From Planctomycetota bacterium (lineage in GTDB: Bacteria; Planctomycetota; UBA1135; UBA2386): a DNA stretch of 64,000 nt. Of the stretch, positions 17,878 through 26,500 are shown piece after piece. The DNA lies in the NCBI GenBank assembly GCA_021776805.1, contig JAJFFD010000092.1, positions 149,858-213,857 on the forward strand, written 5' to 3'. The position numbers and the translations under genes were made by a program. Below the pieces are notes generated by a model, which had not been told where the DNA came from, did no database searches, and saw nothing but the letters and a program-made list of their open reading frames with translations. Position 1 is the stretch's first letter; each line of letters starts with the position of its first letter.

Positions 17878-18894
17878 ATGACCCTCCAAGGCAAAGTCGC
17901 CCTGGTCGCCGGCGCAACCCGTGGCGCCGGTCGAGGCATCGCCCGCGCCCTCGGGGAAGCAGGTGCGATCGTATACTGCACTGGACGCAGTAGCCGTGCA
18001 GGAAAGGTCGACCCGAAGCGACCCGAAACCATCGAAGAGACTGCCGAGATGGCCAGCGCCGCCGGCGGTAGTGGCATCGCCATCCGAGTGGATCACACAG
18101 AAGAATCTTCGGTCGTCGAGCTATTCGAGCGAGTCCGCAAGGACCAGGGCAAACTCGATATTCTCATAAACGACATCTGGGGCGGCGACCAGCTCACCGA
18201 GTGGGGCAAGACCTTCTGGCAAGTCGATTTGCAAAAGGGCTTCACTTTGATGGAGCGGGCGATCCACACCCACATCATTACTAGCCGTCACGGCCTCCCC
18301 CTCATGCTCGAGGGCGACGGCGGACTCATAGTCGAGCTCACAGACGGTGCCTTCTACGGCTATCGAGGACAGCTCTTCTACGATCTCTGCAAGATGTCGG
18401 TCATCCGACTGGCATACGCCATGTCCGTCGAACTGAGCGGCAAGCCCATCACCGCTCTCGCCATAACCCCGGGCTTCATGCGTTCCGAAGCCGTGCTCGA
18501 TCACTTTGGAGTCAGCGAGGAGACCTGGCGTGAGGGCATCGCCAAGGATCCCCACTTCGAGCAATCTGAAACACCAATGCTCGTCGGTCGCGTGATCGCC
18601 GCCCTTGCCGCGGATCCACAGGTGAAGCGATTCGCGGGTCAGGCGCTTACCTGCTGGGATATGGCCCGGGAATACGGCGTCAAGGACATCGATGGTCGAC
18701 AGCCGCACTGGGATGAGCATTTGGACGCGGCTATCGATGAGATCCTGGATGCTGATTCGCCGAGCATGGAAGAGCTGATGCTGCTGACCTTGCGCAAGTC
18801 GCAGATCGACTTCGATGATAGCCGTGCAGCGCAGGCTGTGCGGATTGAGAACTGTCTAGATCAACATGGCGGGCCGGTGGGACTCAGTTCTTAG
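17878..18894 (+). CDS. Short-chain dehydrogenase/reductase, DHRS1-like
   Basis: From the ATG at 17878 the protein has 338 residues. It is a classical SDR: the nucleotide-binding glycine motif is AGATRGAGRG. NDIWGG replaces the usual NNAG block, as in DHRS1-type members, and the active site is FYDLCK, the Tyr-x-x-x-Lys pair. It would reduce or oxidise a carbonyl/alcohol with NAD(P)H; the substrate is unknown. The C-terminal ~70 residues extend past the core. The ORF track begins nine codons earlier at a TTG; the ATG immediately before the first beta strand is preferred although no ribosome binding site is seen. It has no operon partners. Confidence 0.85.
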   Translation: MTLQGKVALVAGATRGAGRGIARALGEAGAIVYCTGRSSRAGKVDPKRPETIEETAEMASAAGGSGIAIRVDHTEESSVVELFERVRKDQGKLDILINDIWGGDQLTEWGKTFWQVDLQKGFTLMERAIHTHIITSRHGLPLMLEGDGGLIVELTDGAFYGYRGQLFYDLCKMSVIRLAYAMSVELSGKPITALAITPGFMRSEAVLDHFGVSEETWREGIAKDPHFEQSETPMLVGRVIAALAADPQVKRFAGQALTCWDMAREYGVKDIDGRQPHWDEHLDAAIDEILDADSPSMEELMLLTLRKSQIDFDDSRAAQAVRIENCLDQHGGPVGLSS

Positions 18895-18964
18895 ATGCTC
18901 GAGTGGTTCGCCCGATGCTGCTCGGTCATTGACCCTCCAGGCTAGCATTGGCTGCAATCTTATC

Positions 18965-19831
18965 TCACTGCGAGTAGCGGACAATCAGCGCGGCGTGATC
19001 CGAGGGGAACTGCTCATCGTGTTTGTCGATTACACGCGCCTCTACCACACGAGCATCGGGCCAAGTGTCGTAGATGAAGTCGATCCGATCCTGCTGTTGC
19101 TCCGGGAAGCGCGGCGTCCAGGTGCGATCGCGCAGTCGGTTCACATTCGGATGTAAGCTTCGATAAGCATCACGAAAACCGGCTGCGGTGATTACTCGGC
19201 TGGTCTTCCAGGCGATCACTTCACCGAACTGCTCCCGCGTGCTCTCGATGTAGTCCAAATGCGACATGCTATTGAAATCGCCCGCGATGATCACCGGGAG
19301 ATCGGCGTGGCCTCCAGCAGTCAGTCGTGCATGAATCTGCTCGAGAATCTCGGCAAGGTCAATCGCTGAAGAAGCACAGGCTGCGATCACTTCTTCCCGA
19401 GCCTTGGCTTCGCGTGTGCCTGCCGCCCAGATCTCCGCGTCATAGGGTAACCAAATCGAATAGAAGGCAACTCGCGATCCCCCCGGAAGCTCGATGATCG
19501 CACCCACGCACTTGAACTCCTCAAAAACTGACACGTCTTCGATCACTGGATACCGGCTATGGATCGATACGTTGGTGCCACGTGGATGAAAGTGAAAGCC
19601 CAATTCACCACTGATCCACCTGCCGGATCCGTAGGTTTCCTGCATCCCTACGACGTCCGCGCCACTGTCACGAATGACCTCGACAACACGTTGTGGCCCG
19701 ATCTGTTCGCCGTCCTCTCGACCACCGTGCCAGATATTCCAAGCCATCACTGACAGCTTCGGACGGCCGGTTTCGCGAATTGGCGTCTCGCATCCAAGCA
19801 GGATTAGAGACAGTAGCAACAACCAACGCAT
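18965..19831 (-). CDS. Endonuclease/exonuclease/phosphatase-fold lipoprotein
   Basis: The 288-residue product starts with a lipoprotein signal (LLLLSLILLGC). It then carries the EEP fold: SVMAWNIWHGG (metal-binding Asn), MQETYG (catalytic Glu), IIAGDFNSM (Asp/Asn) and the C-terminal FPSDHAALIV with the catalytic Asp-His pair. Extracytoplasmic EEP proteins may be nucleases or phosphodiesterases; the substrate is not determinable. The ORF track reads 75 codons further upstream into the neighbouring gene; the ATG at 19831 has GAGGTG nine bases before it and starts the signal peptide. It lies 61 bp downstream of the propeller protein and may share its transcript. Confidence 0.82.
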   Translation of the reverse strand: MRWLLLLSLILLGCETPIRETGRPKLSVMAWNIWHGGREDGEQIGPQRVVEVIRDSGADVVGMQETYGSGRWISGELGFHFHPRGTNVSIHSRYPVIEDVSVFEEFKCVGAIIELPGGSRVAFYSIWLPYDAEIWAAGTREAKAREEVIAACASSAIDLAEILEQIHARLTAGGHADLPVIIAGDFNSMSHLDYIESTREQFGEVIAWKTSRVITAAGFRDAYRSLHPNVNRLRDRTWTPRFPEQQQDRIDFIYDTWPDARVVEARVIDKHDEQFPSDHAALIVRYSQ

Positions 19832-19892
19832 GGCTAGTTCACCTCGTTCTGCATCTGTGAAGCACCCTACTGGTTGGCAGCGAAGTAAGCTG

Positions 19893-21995
19893 CTACTTCC
19901 CCGGCCGATGATCCAGGCAAACCACGGTGCCCAGGCTATTGCGGCAGAAGATGCGTCCGTGGGCCACAACTGGGGTAGTCCAGCAGCTGCCAGCGGAGAA
20001 GACCTTGCGACGCGAGCGTTCTTTGAATCCCTGGAGGGAAGCATCTGCGATGACAAGATCGCCGCGGGCTGTCATGATGACCAGGCGACCGTCGGCGACT
20101 GTCAGAGCTCCCATACCCAGTCCACGTTTGCGCCATATCTCCTCACCCTCGAGATCGATGCACTTCAGGGTCGATTCGTCGAAACCGTACAGATGCTGTT
20201 CGAAGAAGACTGAGCCGGAGAGTTTTGTTCGCATGACTCGACTCTGCCAGAGAGGGATAAGGGCCTCATCGTCCAGCGATAGCATGGCACAGCCATGGTC
20301 GTAGCTTGAGGAGATGAACAAGCGATCGTCGATGACCACAGGACTGGATGCGTTCACTGTTGACGGCCCCTTGCGAAAGGGGTGCTTGGCCAACTCTTCT
20401 CCAGTGCTGCGGTCGAGGATGTACAGTCCCTGCTTCGTAAATGCGGCCAGTCGCGGTCGGCCATCCAACTCGAAAGGGGTCGGCGTTGAGTACAGCGCCT
20501 CCAAGTCTCGCGTCTGCCACCTGAGCTCTCCGCTCTGGGCATCCAGGGCGACGATCGCTGCTACCTCGTAGATGAGCAGGTCATCGACAAGCAGCGGTGA
20601 CGCAGCAAAGCCGTACTCCGTACCCTTCAGGCCCAAGTCCTTGGCAACCGTCTTGCACCAGAGAACCGCGCCGTTGGCTGCGTCAAGACAGCGAATGACT
20701 CCCTTGCGGCTGCTTACATAAACGCGATTGCCCCGTACCGTTGGCGTCGTCAAGGTTCCGCCACCGTGTCCAACAGCATTGAGCTCTGCCGGATAGGAGT
20801 ATGTCCAGACTTGCTCTCCAGTCTCGATGTCCAGGCAACGAAGGTTGTCTTCTGACTTCGCGTCGTCGAAACCGAGCACATAGACCCTATCGCCGACAAC
20901 CGTAACCGCCGAGTGTCCGATGCCTGCCTCAGCTCGCCACAGCGCCGTGCTGGATCCCTGATCTGCCCAACCATCCTCAGTCGATACTCCATTGGCGTCC
21001 GGCCCGCGCCAATTGGGCCAGTCCTGGCCGTCTCGCTCCTCGGGGTTGCGCTTAGGAGGCTCCTTCCCGCCAAGCTTCTCGTTGGCTTCTCGATTCTTGT
21101 CTCCGCTGGTCTGAGCAGGCTGGTCGCTGGGACCATCGCCAGCAGCAGGCAGAGCTGGGAGCTCTGCAGGCTCTTCGAGCGCTTGCCAATCCACTCCTAG
21201 CCGGAGCGCGAGGCCTCGCGCCCGATGCTCATCGGCCATGGCATGCACGATGTTGATGCACTGCTCGATCGCTGCACTGGGGTTTTGGGCGGTAAAGAAG
21301 CGGCCCGACCGTGCGCTTGGCAGCTCGCTGCTGACCTTGACAGCGGGGGCGCTCGCCATGATCAGATCAACCGCGGGGCGCGGCGCGACGACATGTTCGT
21401 CCGTCAAGACACCGGCGCGGGCCAAGGCGACCACACTCATGCCCACAGCCAGTACACAGCGAGCCCGGCTCGCCGTCGCCTTGATCCAGTCAAGGCTGAG
21501 TTGATCACCGAGGAGTTCACGCAATCCACCGCCACTGGGCAAGACCAAGATGTCTATCCGCGGAGCATCGGCAAATCCGTACTGGGGAACGATGGTCTGA
21601 AAGGTCTGGCAACGGATAGGGTCCTGCGAATCGGCCACCGTGAATACGCGGGCGATGAGAGATGTCTGGATCGCCCCAGCCGGACCGGCGAAGGAAAGCA
21701 GATCCATGTTCTCATAGGTCAGAACTGCTGCGTTCAGCACTGTGCTTGCGGGGACCAAGGGCATTGCACAGTGAGCGCAGACTCCCGGGCCAGGATAGGA
21801 CTGATCGTGACAATCAACCGGGCATGGTGCGCAGACGAAGCTGCCAGGATCCTGAGGCGGGGTGGTCTCGGTTGCAGGCCGGTCTTGGCTGGGCAGTTCG
21901 CAAGTAGCCCAGAGACTGGCGGCGAACAGGATCGAGGCGAGCTTGATGGATGTCGAAGGGTGACCGAGCAGAGATTCCATGAATGGCTTGAACAT
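19893..21995 (-). CDS. Lipoprotein with heavy-metal-binding motif, degenerate DJ-1/PfpI domain and PQQ-like beta-propeller
   Basis: The mature protein probably starts at the lipobox LWATC. It is followed by a short Cys-rich segment (CAPCPVDC, then GVCAHCAMPL) like the heavy-metal-binding domain found on copper-related proteins. Next comes a DJ-1/PfpI-like domain (about residues 85-250) in which the nucleophile elbow reads AVGMSVV. The usual cysteine is Met, so it is probably inactive. A linker rich in Gln/Lys/Glu leads to a PQQ-type beta-propeller beginning DWPNWRGPDANGV and spanning to the C-terminus, with repeated YVxSxxGxxxCLDxxxG blades. Such propellers are common in planctomycetes. Starts at 21995 and 21980 are both possible; the TTG at 22034 is unlikely. 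Confidence 0.78.
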   Translation of the reverse strand: MFKPFMESLLGHPSTSIKLASILFAASLWATCELPSQDRPATETTPPQDPGSFVCAPCPVDCHDQSYPGPGVCAHCAMPLVPASTVLNAAVLTYENMDLLSFAGPAGAIQTSLIARVFTVADSQDPIRCQTFQTIVPQYGFADAPRIDILVLPSGGGLRELLGDQLSLDWIKATASRARCVLAVGMSVVALARAGVLTDEHVVAPRPAVDLIMASAPAVKVSSELPSARSGRFFTAQNPSAAIEQCINIVHAMADEHRARGLALRLGVDWQALEEPAELPALPAAGDGPSDQPAQTSGDKNREANEKLGGKEPPKRNPEERDGQDWPNWRGPDANGVSTEDGWADQGSSTALWRAEAGIGHSAVTVVGDRVYVLGFDDAKSEDNLRCLDIETGEQVWTYSYPAELNAVGHGGGTLTTPTVRGNRVYVSSRKGVIRCLDAANGAVLWCKTVAKDLGLKGTEYGFAASPLLVDDLLIYEVAAIVALDAQSGELRWQTRDLEALYSTPTPFELDGRPRLAAFTKQGLYILDRSTGEELAKHPFRKGPSTVNASSPVVIDDRLFISSSYDHGCAMLSLDDEALIPLWQSRVMRTKLSGSVFFEQHLYGFDESTLKCIDLEGEEIWRKRGLGMGALTVADGRLVIMTARGDLVIADASLQGFKERSRRKVFSAGSCWTTPVVAHGRIFCRNSLGTVVCLDHRPGK

Positions 21996-22267
21996 CGCCT
22001 CAGGTCCGTTTCCAGCGGTGAATCCTGCCAGCAAATCGGGAGGAAGGAGTCGTCTGGTCGCTCCCGAAGCCGTGGCGGATCCTCGCCGGTGTTTGTCCCA
22101 GCCCCTCGAATCCGGGCAAAAGTGCGCGGCCCAAGTTGCTGCGCACTGGCAGGCGTAAACCCCTTCTCTCGCCTCACCCCTGGAGCAAATCAGCTAGTCA
22201 GATTAGGGTAAGTGCTTAGAGGGGGGGATCGTTCAGCAGTGAAACTGCGGCACACAAGAAGGCACCA

Positions 22268-23953
22268 ATGAAAGCTCCCGCGCTCATCTCCTCGACCATT
22301 CTCCTAGGTCTTGTCCTATCGCCCATGGCCGCTGCGCAGACAGCCAACTGGACCGAATTCGGTACCGGTTGCCCGGGTCAGGCCGGCGTTCCCCAACTCA
22401 TTTCGGCGGGCTTCGACCTGCCCTATGTGGGCGATACCTTTGCCACCGAACTGAGCAACCTGCCCGCCACGGGTGCTGCGGTCGGTTTCCTCGGGCTCTC
22501 CGACACGACCTGGGGCGTCATCCCTCTACCGGCGAGTCTTGTTCCCTTCCTGCCTTTGGGCTGCACTCTCTATGTAGAAGGGCGTTTCACCACGAGCCTC
22601 AATATCGTTGCTGGGCGAGCATCCTGGGAACGTGCCATCCCCGATAACCCAGATCTGCATGGGCTCTGCTTCTATCAGCAAGCCCTCGTCCTGGACCCTA
22701 CGGTGTCTGGTTTAATCTCTGCGGTCATGTCCAATGCAGGGAAGGGCGTGATTGAGAACTTCTCGGGCAACCTGAGCATCAAGGTCTTGGGAGGAGTCAT
22801 GGGCACTTCTCCTCAGGTGGGGATTCGTGTTCTGATCCATGACCAGGGTACGGGTGCGGTGCTCGATGATCGCCTCACTGGTCCCGCGGGAATCGCCAAC
22901 TTCGGAATTCTACGCACGGCGCGCACAACCTTCTCCATCGTGCTGCCACCCGCGTCCCCAGGGGAACCGGGAATTCTCTCGACGATCATGGATGCTCCAG
23001 TTGGCGCACTGACTGTCCTCGCGGGGCCAGAGCCGAGTCCGCAGGTCAGCTTCAATGTGAATATGACCGGCGTTCCCCTCGATGCTGATGATGCCTTCGT
23101 TCTGACGGGCGGACCGGACATTGGCGACACAATTGAGCCCTTCTTCATCACTCCACCGACGATCAACGTTGCCAATGTGGATATCCCCTATCTCCAAAAC
23201 GATGGCCTCTTCTCGCTCATGACCGAGGCCGGGATCGAAGGGGATGGGACAACCGCCTGTGGACTGCTCCTGGATGTGAATCCAGCCAGCATCACAGGGG
23301 GTAGCACCATTGGAATCGCCACGAGCACGAGTCCCAGTTCCGTCCCCTTTACGGCGAATATGCCGGTCTTTACCGATGGCACGATTCAGCGTCGGAAGGG
23401 CCTGCTCTTCGAAACCGGTGTCTACATGGACGAAGTTAGTTCAGGCACCTTCTCCTACTGCGCCATTCCTGGTGCGGACAAGATCGGCTTCGCATTTGCC
23501 GCCTTTACTAGCAACGCCTTTATTGGCGCCTTCCCAATCTACAACTCGGCGCCAGCCTCGATCAACGTGACCATGCCAGACCTGGATGTTCTCAGTCTGA
23601 ATCGCAGTTCCGATGGTCAGCGCTTCTCTTGGACTCTGAGCGGGAGCGACGTGCCAAGTCTTGATTTGACCGAGCTCTACCTCGAGTGGCAGGATCCGAA
23701 TACCTTTGGGGATATGGAATGGAACATTGCTCTGCCGGCGGATGCGACCAGCGTCGCGCTGCCGAAGTTGCCCCTGGACCTTGCCATGTTCCAGCCGCCG
23801 CTTGGTGTGGGGTACGGAATCGAAGTGATCGATCTTGATACGGTGAACGGCTACCAGGACATGGTCATCCAGATCTCCTCTGGCGGTGGCTCCCTGGAAT
23901 CGGTCGCCCTGAACGCGAGTCTGTTTCGCTCGGTGGGGGCGGAGGGGTTCTGA
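22268..23953 (+). CDS. Secreted protein with planctomycete-type FGTGC module
   Basis: The 561-residue product has a signal peptide ending at AAAQT. Residues 30-150 form a beta-rich module starting FGTGCPGQAGVPQL, with a pattern of conserved Cys, Gly-Leu-Ser and 'LPLGC' turns. The same pattern recurs in the proteins at 25205 and 50102. The remainder contains several beta-sandwich-like stretches (around 180-330 and 400-560). No catalytic motif is visible; a cell-surface or extracellular structural role is inferred. There is no ribosome binding site immediately upstream beyond AAGAAGG. Confidence 0.7.
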   Translation: MKAPALISSTILLGLVLSPMAAAQTANWTEFGTGCPGQAGVPQLISAGFDLPYVGDTFATELSNLPATGAAVGFLGLSDTTWGVIPLPASLVPFLPLGCTLYVEGRFTTSLNIVAGRASWERAIPDNPDLHGLCFYQQALVLDPTVSGLISAVMSNAGKGVIENFSGNLSIKVLGGVMGTSPQVGIRVLIHDQGTGAVLDDRLTGPAGIANFGILRTARTTFSIVLPPASPGEPGILSTIMDAPVGALTVLAGPEPSPQVSFNVNMTGVPLDADDAFVLTGGPDIGDTIEPFFITPPTINVANVDIPYLQNDGLFSLMTEAGIEGDGTTACGLLLDVNPASITGGSTIGIATSTSPSSVPFTANMPVFTDGTIQRRKGLLFETGVYMDEVSSGTFSYCAIPGADKIGFAFAAFTSNAFIGAFPIYNSAPASINVTMPDLDVLSLNRSSDGQRFSWTLSGSDVPSLDLTELYLEWQDPNTFGDMEWNIALPADATSVALPKLPLDLAMFQPPLGVGYGIEVIDLDTVNGYQDMVIQISSGGGSLESVALNASLFRSVGAEGF

Positions 23954-23993
23954 GGCTTCTTGCTGAGCAGCAGCTCGAGCCTGAGCAACCAGA

Positions 23994-25112
23994 CTAGCGC
24001 GCCTTCAACTCCATGCTCGAGCGCTCGCCCTTGATGTCCACGAGCACCATCGCTCCGTCTTCGAAGAGCAATGCTCGCACATCATCAGGGCGAGTCCAGG
24101 TGACATCGATAGCCAGAACTCGGTCCTCGTAGAGACCTGTCGGCTTGTCCACGTGCGTGTGTCCAACGATCACCCGTTTGGCGCCGGCTCCATTCAGGAT
24201 TCGGTCCAAGTCTTCCACGGATTGTCGGGGCCCGTAGGTCGCCACCTGGACTCCGAAGTACCCCCGATACCACAGCGGGCCATAGCTTCCCCAGGCGAGG
24301 ATCTTCTTGTCTACATCGCGGATCTCGTTCCGAAGCATGCCGATGACCGAGCGAATGTCAGTGTTGATCGCGTCGATGTCCAGCTTGTCACCGGCGGTGG
24401 CGGTAGAGATGCCTGCATGGACGAATAGCAGGTCACCAATGCGCTCGATGCTGTTGCAGCTGCGCAGCCAGCGACCGACCACTGTGTCAGCGCCGAGAAG
24501 AGCACGGCTGGGGATCCCCATGAGCGCGGCTGCTTCCTTGTACTTGGGCCTCGCATAGCGGATATCGCCGCCCATGAACATGACCTCGTGATTGCCGAGA
24601 ATGAAATGCAGATGCCCACCGGCAGCCTCGGCTTCGATGGAGAGGCGGTAGAAGAGGAGGAGGGTTTCTGTGACCTGGTCGCCACGATCGACCATGTCGC
24701 CGACACCGACCAGATGACCCTTGCCAAAGGACCAGTGACCCTCATCGTCGACCACATCGTTGGCCTTGAGGAAGCGGAGAAGAGAATCGTATTCGCCCTC
24801 TACGTCGCTGAGGACGAGCATCTTCTCGGGCATCTCCCAGAGGGCTGGGTAGATGCGTGGCTCGGGGATATCGAGCTCCTCGCCGAGGAGGGCGGCGAAC
24901 TCAGGCAGGTCGATAGGTTGTGCAGGTTCGAAGTCTTGGGTGATGAGTTCTCCATCTTCGACCCACTTGGCGATGATGCCGCCGTCTTCTTGCAGGAAGA
25001 AGTGGGGGGCTTCGTTTAGGGCGGAGTAGGAGGTCTGCGCCTGTAGGGGGATGACGAGGGCGCATGCCAGGGCGGCGCCCAGAGAGAATCGTTTGAACTC
25101 GAGTCCTTTCAC
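23994..25112 (-). CDS. Secreted calcineurin-like serine/threonine phosphatase
   Basis: A 372-residue protein with a signal peptide ending near LQAQT. The metallophosphoesterase motifs occur in order: LVLSDVEGEYD in place of GDxHG, GVGDMVDRGDQ (GDxxDRG), ILGNHE (GNHE), LFVHAGIS and VIVGHTHVD. This is the layout of PPP-type phosphatases, close to the Shewanella-like group. It binds two metals and would hydrolyse phosphomonoesters in the periplasm. The change of Gly-Asp-x-His to Ser-Asp-x-Glu in motif I is a known feature of some members but alters one metal ligand. It is convergent with the gene at 22268. Confidence 0.83.
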   Translation of the reverse strand: MKGLEFKRFSLGAALACALVIPLQAQTSYSALNEAPHFFLQEDGGIIAKWVEDGELITQDFEPAQPIDLPEFAALLGEELDIPEPRIYPALWEMPEKMLVLSDVEGEYDSLLRFLKANDVVDDEGHWSFGKGHLVGVGDMVDRGDQVTETLLLFYRLSIEAEAAGGHLHFILGNHEVMFMGGDIRYARPKYKEAAALMGIPSRALLGADTVVGRWLRSCNSIERIGDLLFVHAGISTATAGDKLDIDAINTDIRSVIGMLRNEIRDVDKKILAWGSYGPLWYRGYFGVQVATYGPRQSVEDLDRILNGAGAKRVIVGHTHVDKPTGLYEDRVLAIDVTWTRPDDVRALLFEDGAMVLVDIKGERSSMELKAR

Positions 25113-25204
25113 GCGAGAGAGTCTATTGCCAGGCCAGTGACTTTGTCAGCCCGCATCGCCCCAGGATCGTGATCGCTGAGACGAGTAGGCGCTATGATTT
25201 GCCC

Positions 25205-26494
25205 ATGATCCGCATTCGCAAGGGCCTGCTCATGCTGCTCGCAGTTTTCTCTGTAGATCTGGGAGCACAGTCAATCAGCGGTGATGCCCTGGTTCTCAGT
25301 GCGTCTGCCGGTGTTACGGGAAGTCAGCTCACCAGAGTGGACCTGGCTACCGGAGATCTCACGACCCTCCCAGGCTTTCCAGGCGACATGGCCAGCCCTC
25401 AGGCCATCGCCTGGGATCCGATCAGCGACGATGCCATCGTGGCTCTGGAAAGCCAGGGAATCACTTCGCAGCTGCTGCGCGTCAAGTTCACCGGGGGGCA
25501 GCCGATGGGGTCGCTGCTGCTTGCAATTCTCCCCGGTTCGGTCAGATCACTGGAGGTCGGCTTCCAGGGTGATATCTACGCCGCGGTCCAAGGTGCTCAG
25601 GGCGGCATCTACCGCATCCCGAGAAACGGTGGGCCTGCCGAGTCGATCCGCAGCCTCCCGGGGGATCTGATCCTGCAGAATCCCCATCAGCTGTCCGTGG
25701 CCTGGGTGATGCATGGCTCACCTGCCCAGTTGGAGATGATCGAGCTGAGTGATGGGAAGACGTTTCAAGGTCCCTTCGAGATCCCCGGTCTGAACGCCGC
25801 CGAAATCACCGGCTTCGGTGATCTTCCCACGGGCGGCATTCGACAGGTCATCAGTGATGATCAGGGTCGTCTGTATCTCTTCGAGTTCCTGAGCGAGTTG
25901 CGGGAGATCACCCTGAGTCCTCCACTCGCGGCAGGCGGTAGCGTGGCCATGCGCATGCACGCTCATGCCTCGCCCTTGATTCTCGGAGGCGCAGCCGACC
26001 CTGAACTGAAGGCCTTTGACTGGTGGACAGGGGGACTGCGAAGAGTTGCCGGGCCTCTGGCTGGAGACCCAGTCGACTTTGCCCTTCTGCCCGAGGAGTT
26101 GCCGCGCATCGATCGCTTTGGTGCTAGCTGCGAGGAAGCTGGCAGCGGAGTGATCCTCTGGTCATCGGTGCCAAGCCTGGGAAACTCGACCTTCCGCCTT
26201 GCGACTCGCGAGGCTGCGGCGAATTCGCCGGCCTGGTTACTGCTCGGTCTGAGCAGCCAGAGTTACTTGGGCATCAACTTGCCCTTTAGACTGCCCGGGA
26301 GCCCCTGTTCAGTCCTGGTCTCGCCCGACCTCTTCTACCCGCGACAGACAGATGCCACTGGCTTCGCGGTGGCAACTCTGTCGATTCCTGGTGATCCATC
26401 GCTGGCTGGGCTCACCTTCTTTGCACAGTGGCTTCAGAGCGTTCCTGTTGGAGTTGGGGTCAGCGAGGCTCTCGCGGTCCACATCTACGATTGA
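25205..26494 (+). CDS. Secreted beta-propeller protein with C-terminal FGTGC-like module
   Basis: From the ATG at 25205 the protein has 429 residues, starting with a signal peptide (LLMLLAVFSVDLGAQ). Residues 25-300 look like a beta-propeller with repeated blades such as LTRVDLATGDLTTLPGF and IYRIPRNGG. The last 125 residues (FGASCEEAG onward, with ending motifs LPFRLPGSPC and SIPGDPSLAG) match the module at the N-terminus of the 22268 product. The first 12 codons of the ORF-track entry precede the signal peptide and are not used. It is nearly end-to-end with the S46 peptidase gene (6 bp gap, convergent). Confidence 0.72.
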   Translation: MIRIRKGLLMLLAVFSVDLGAQSISGDALVLSASAGVTGSQLTRVDLATGDLTTLPGFPGDMASPQAIAWDPISDDAIVALESQGITSQLLRVKFTGGQPMGSLLLAILPGSVRSLEVGFQGDIYAAVQGAQGGIYRIPRNGGPAESIRSLPGDLILQNPHQLSVAWVMHGSPAQLEMIELSDGKTFQGPFEIPGLNAAEITGFGDLPTGGIRQVISDDQGRLYLFEFLSELREITLSPPLAAGGSVAMRMHAHASPLILGGAADPELKAFDWWTGGLRRVAGPLAGDPVDFALLPEELPRIDRFGASCEEAGSGVILWSSVPSLGNSTFRLATREAAANSPAWLLLGLSSQSYLGINLPFRLPGSPCSVLVSPDLFYPRQTDATGFAVATLSIPGDPSLAGLTFFAQWLQSVPVGVGVSEALAVHIYD

Positions 26495-26500
26495 CAGACC

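Noticed and set aside
21225-22211. 328-residue plus-strand ORF
   Set aside because: It is antisense to the metal-binding/DJ-1 part of the PQQ-propeller lipoprotein; no motif, no ribosome binding site.
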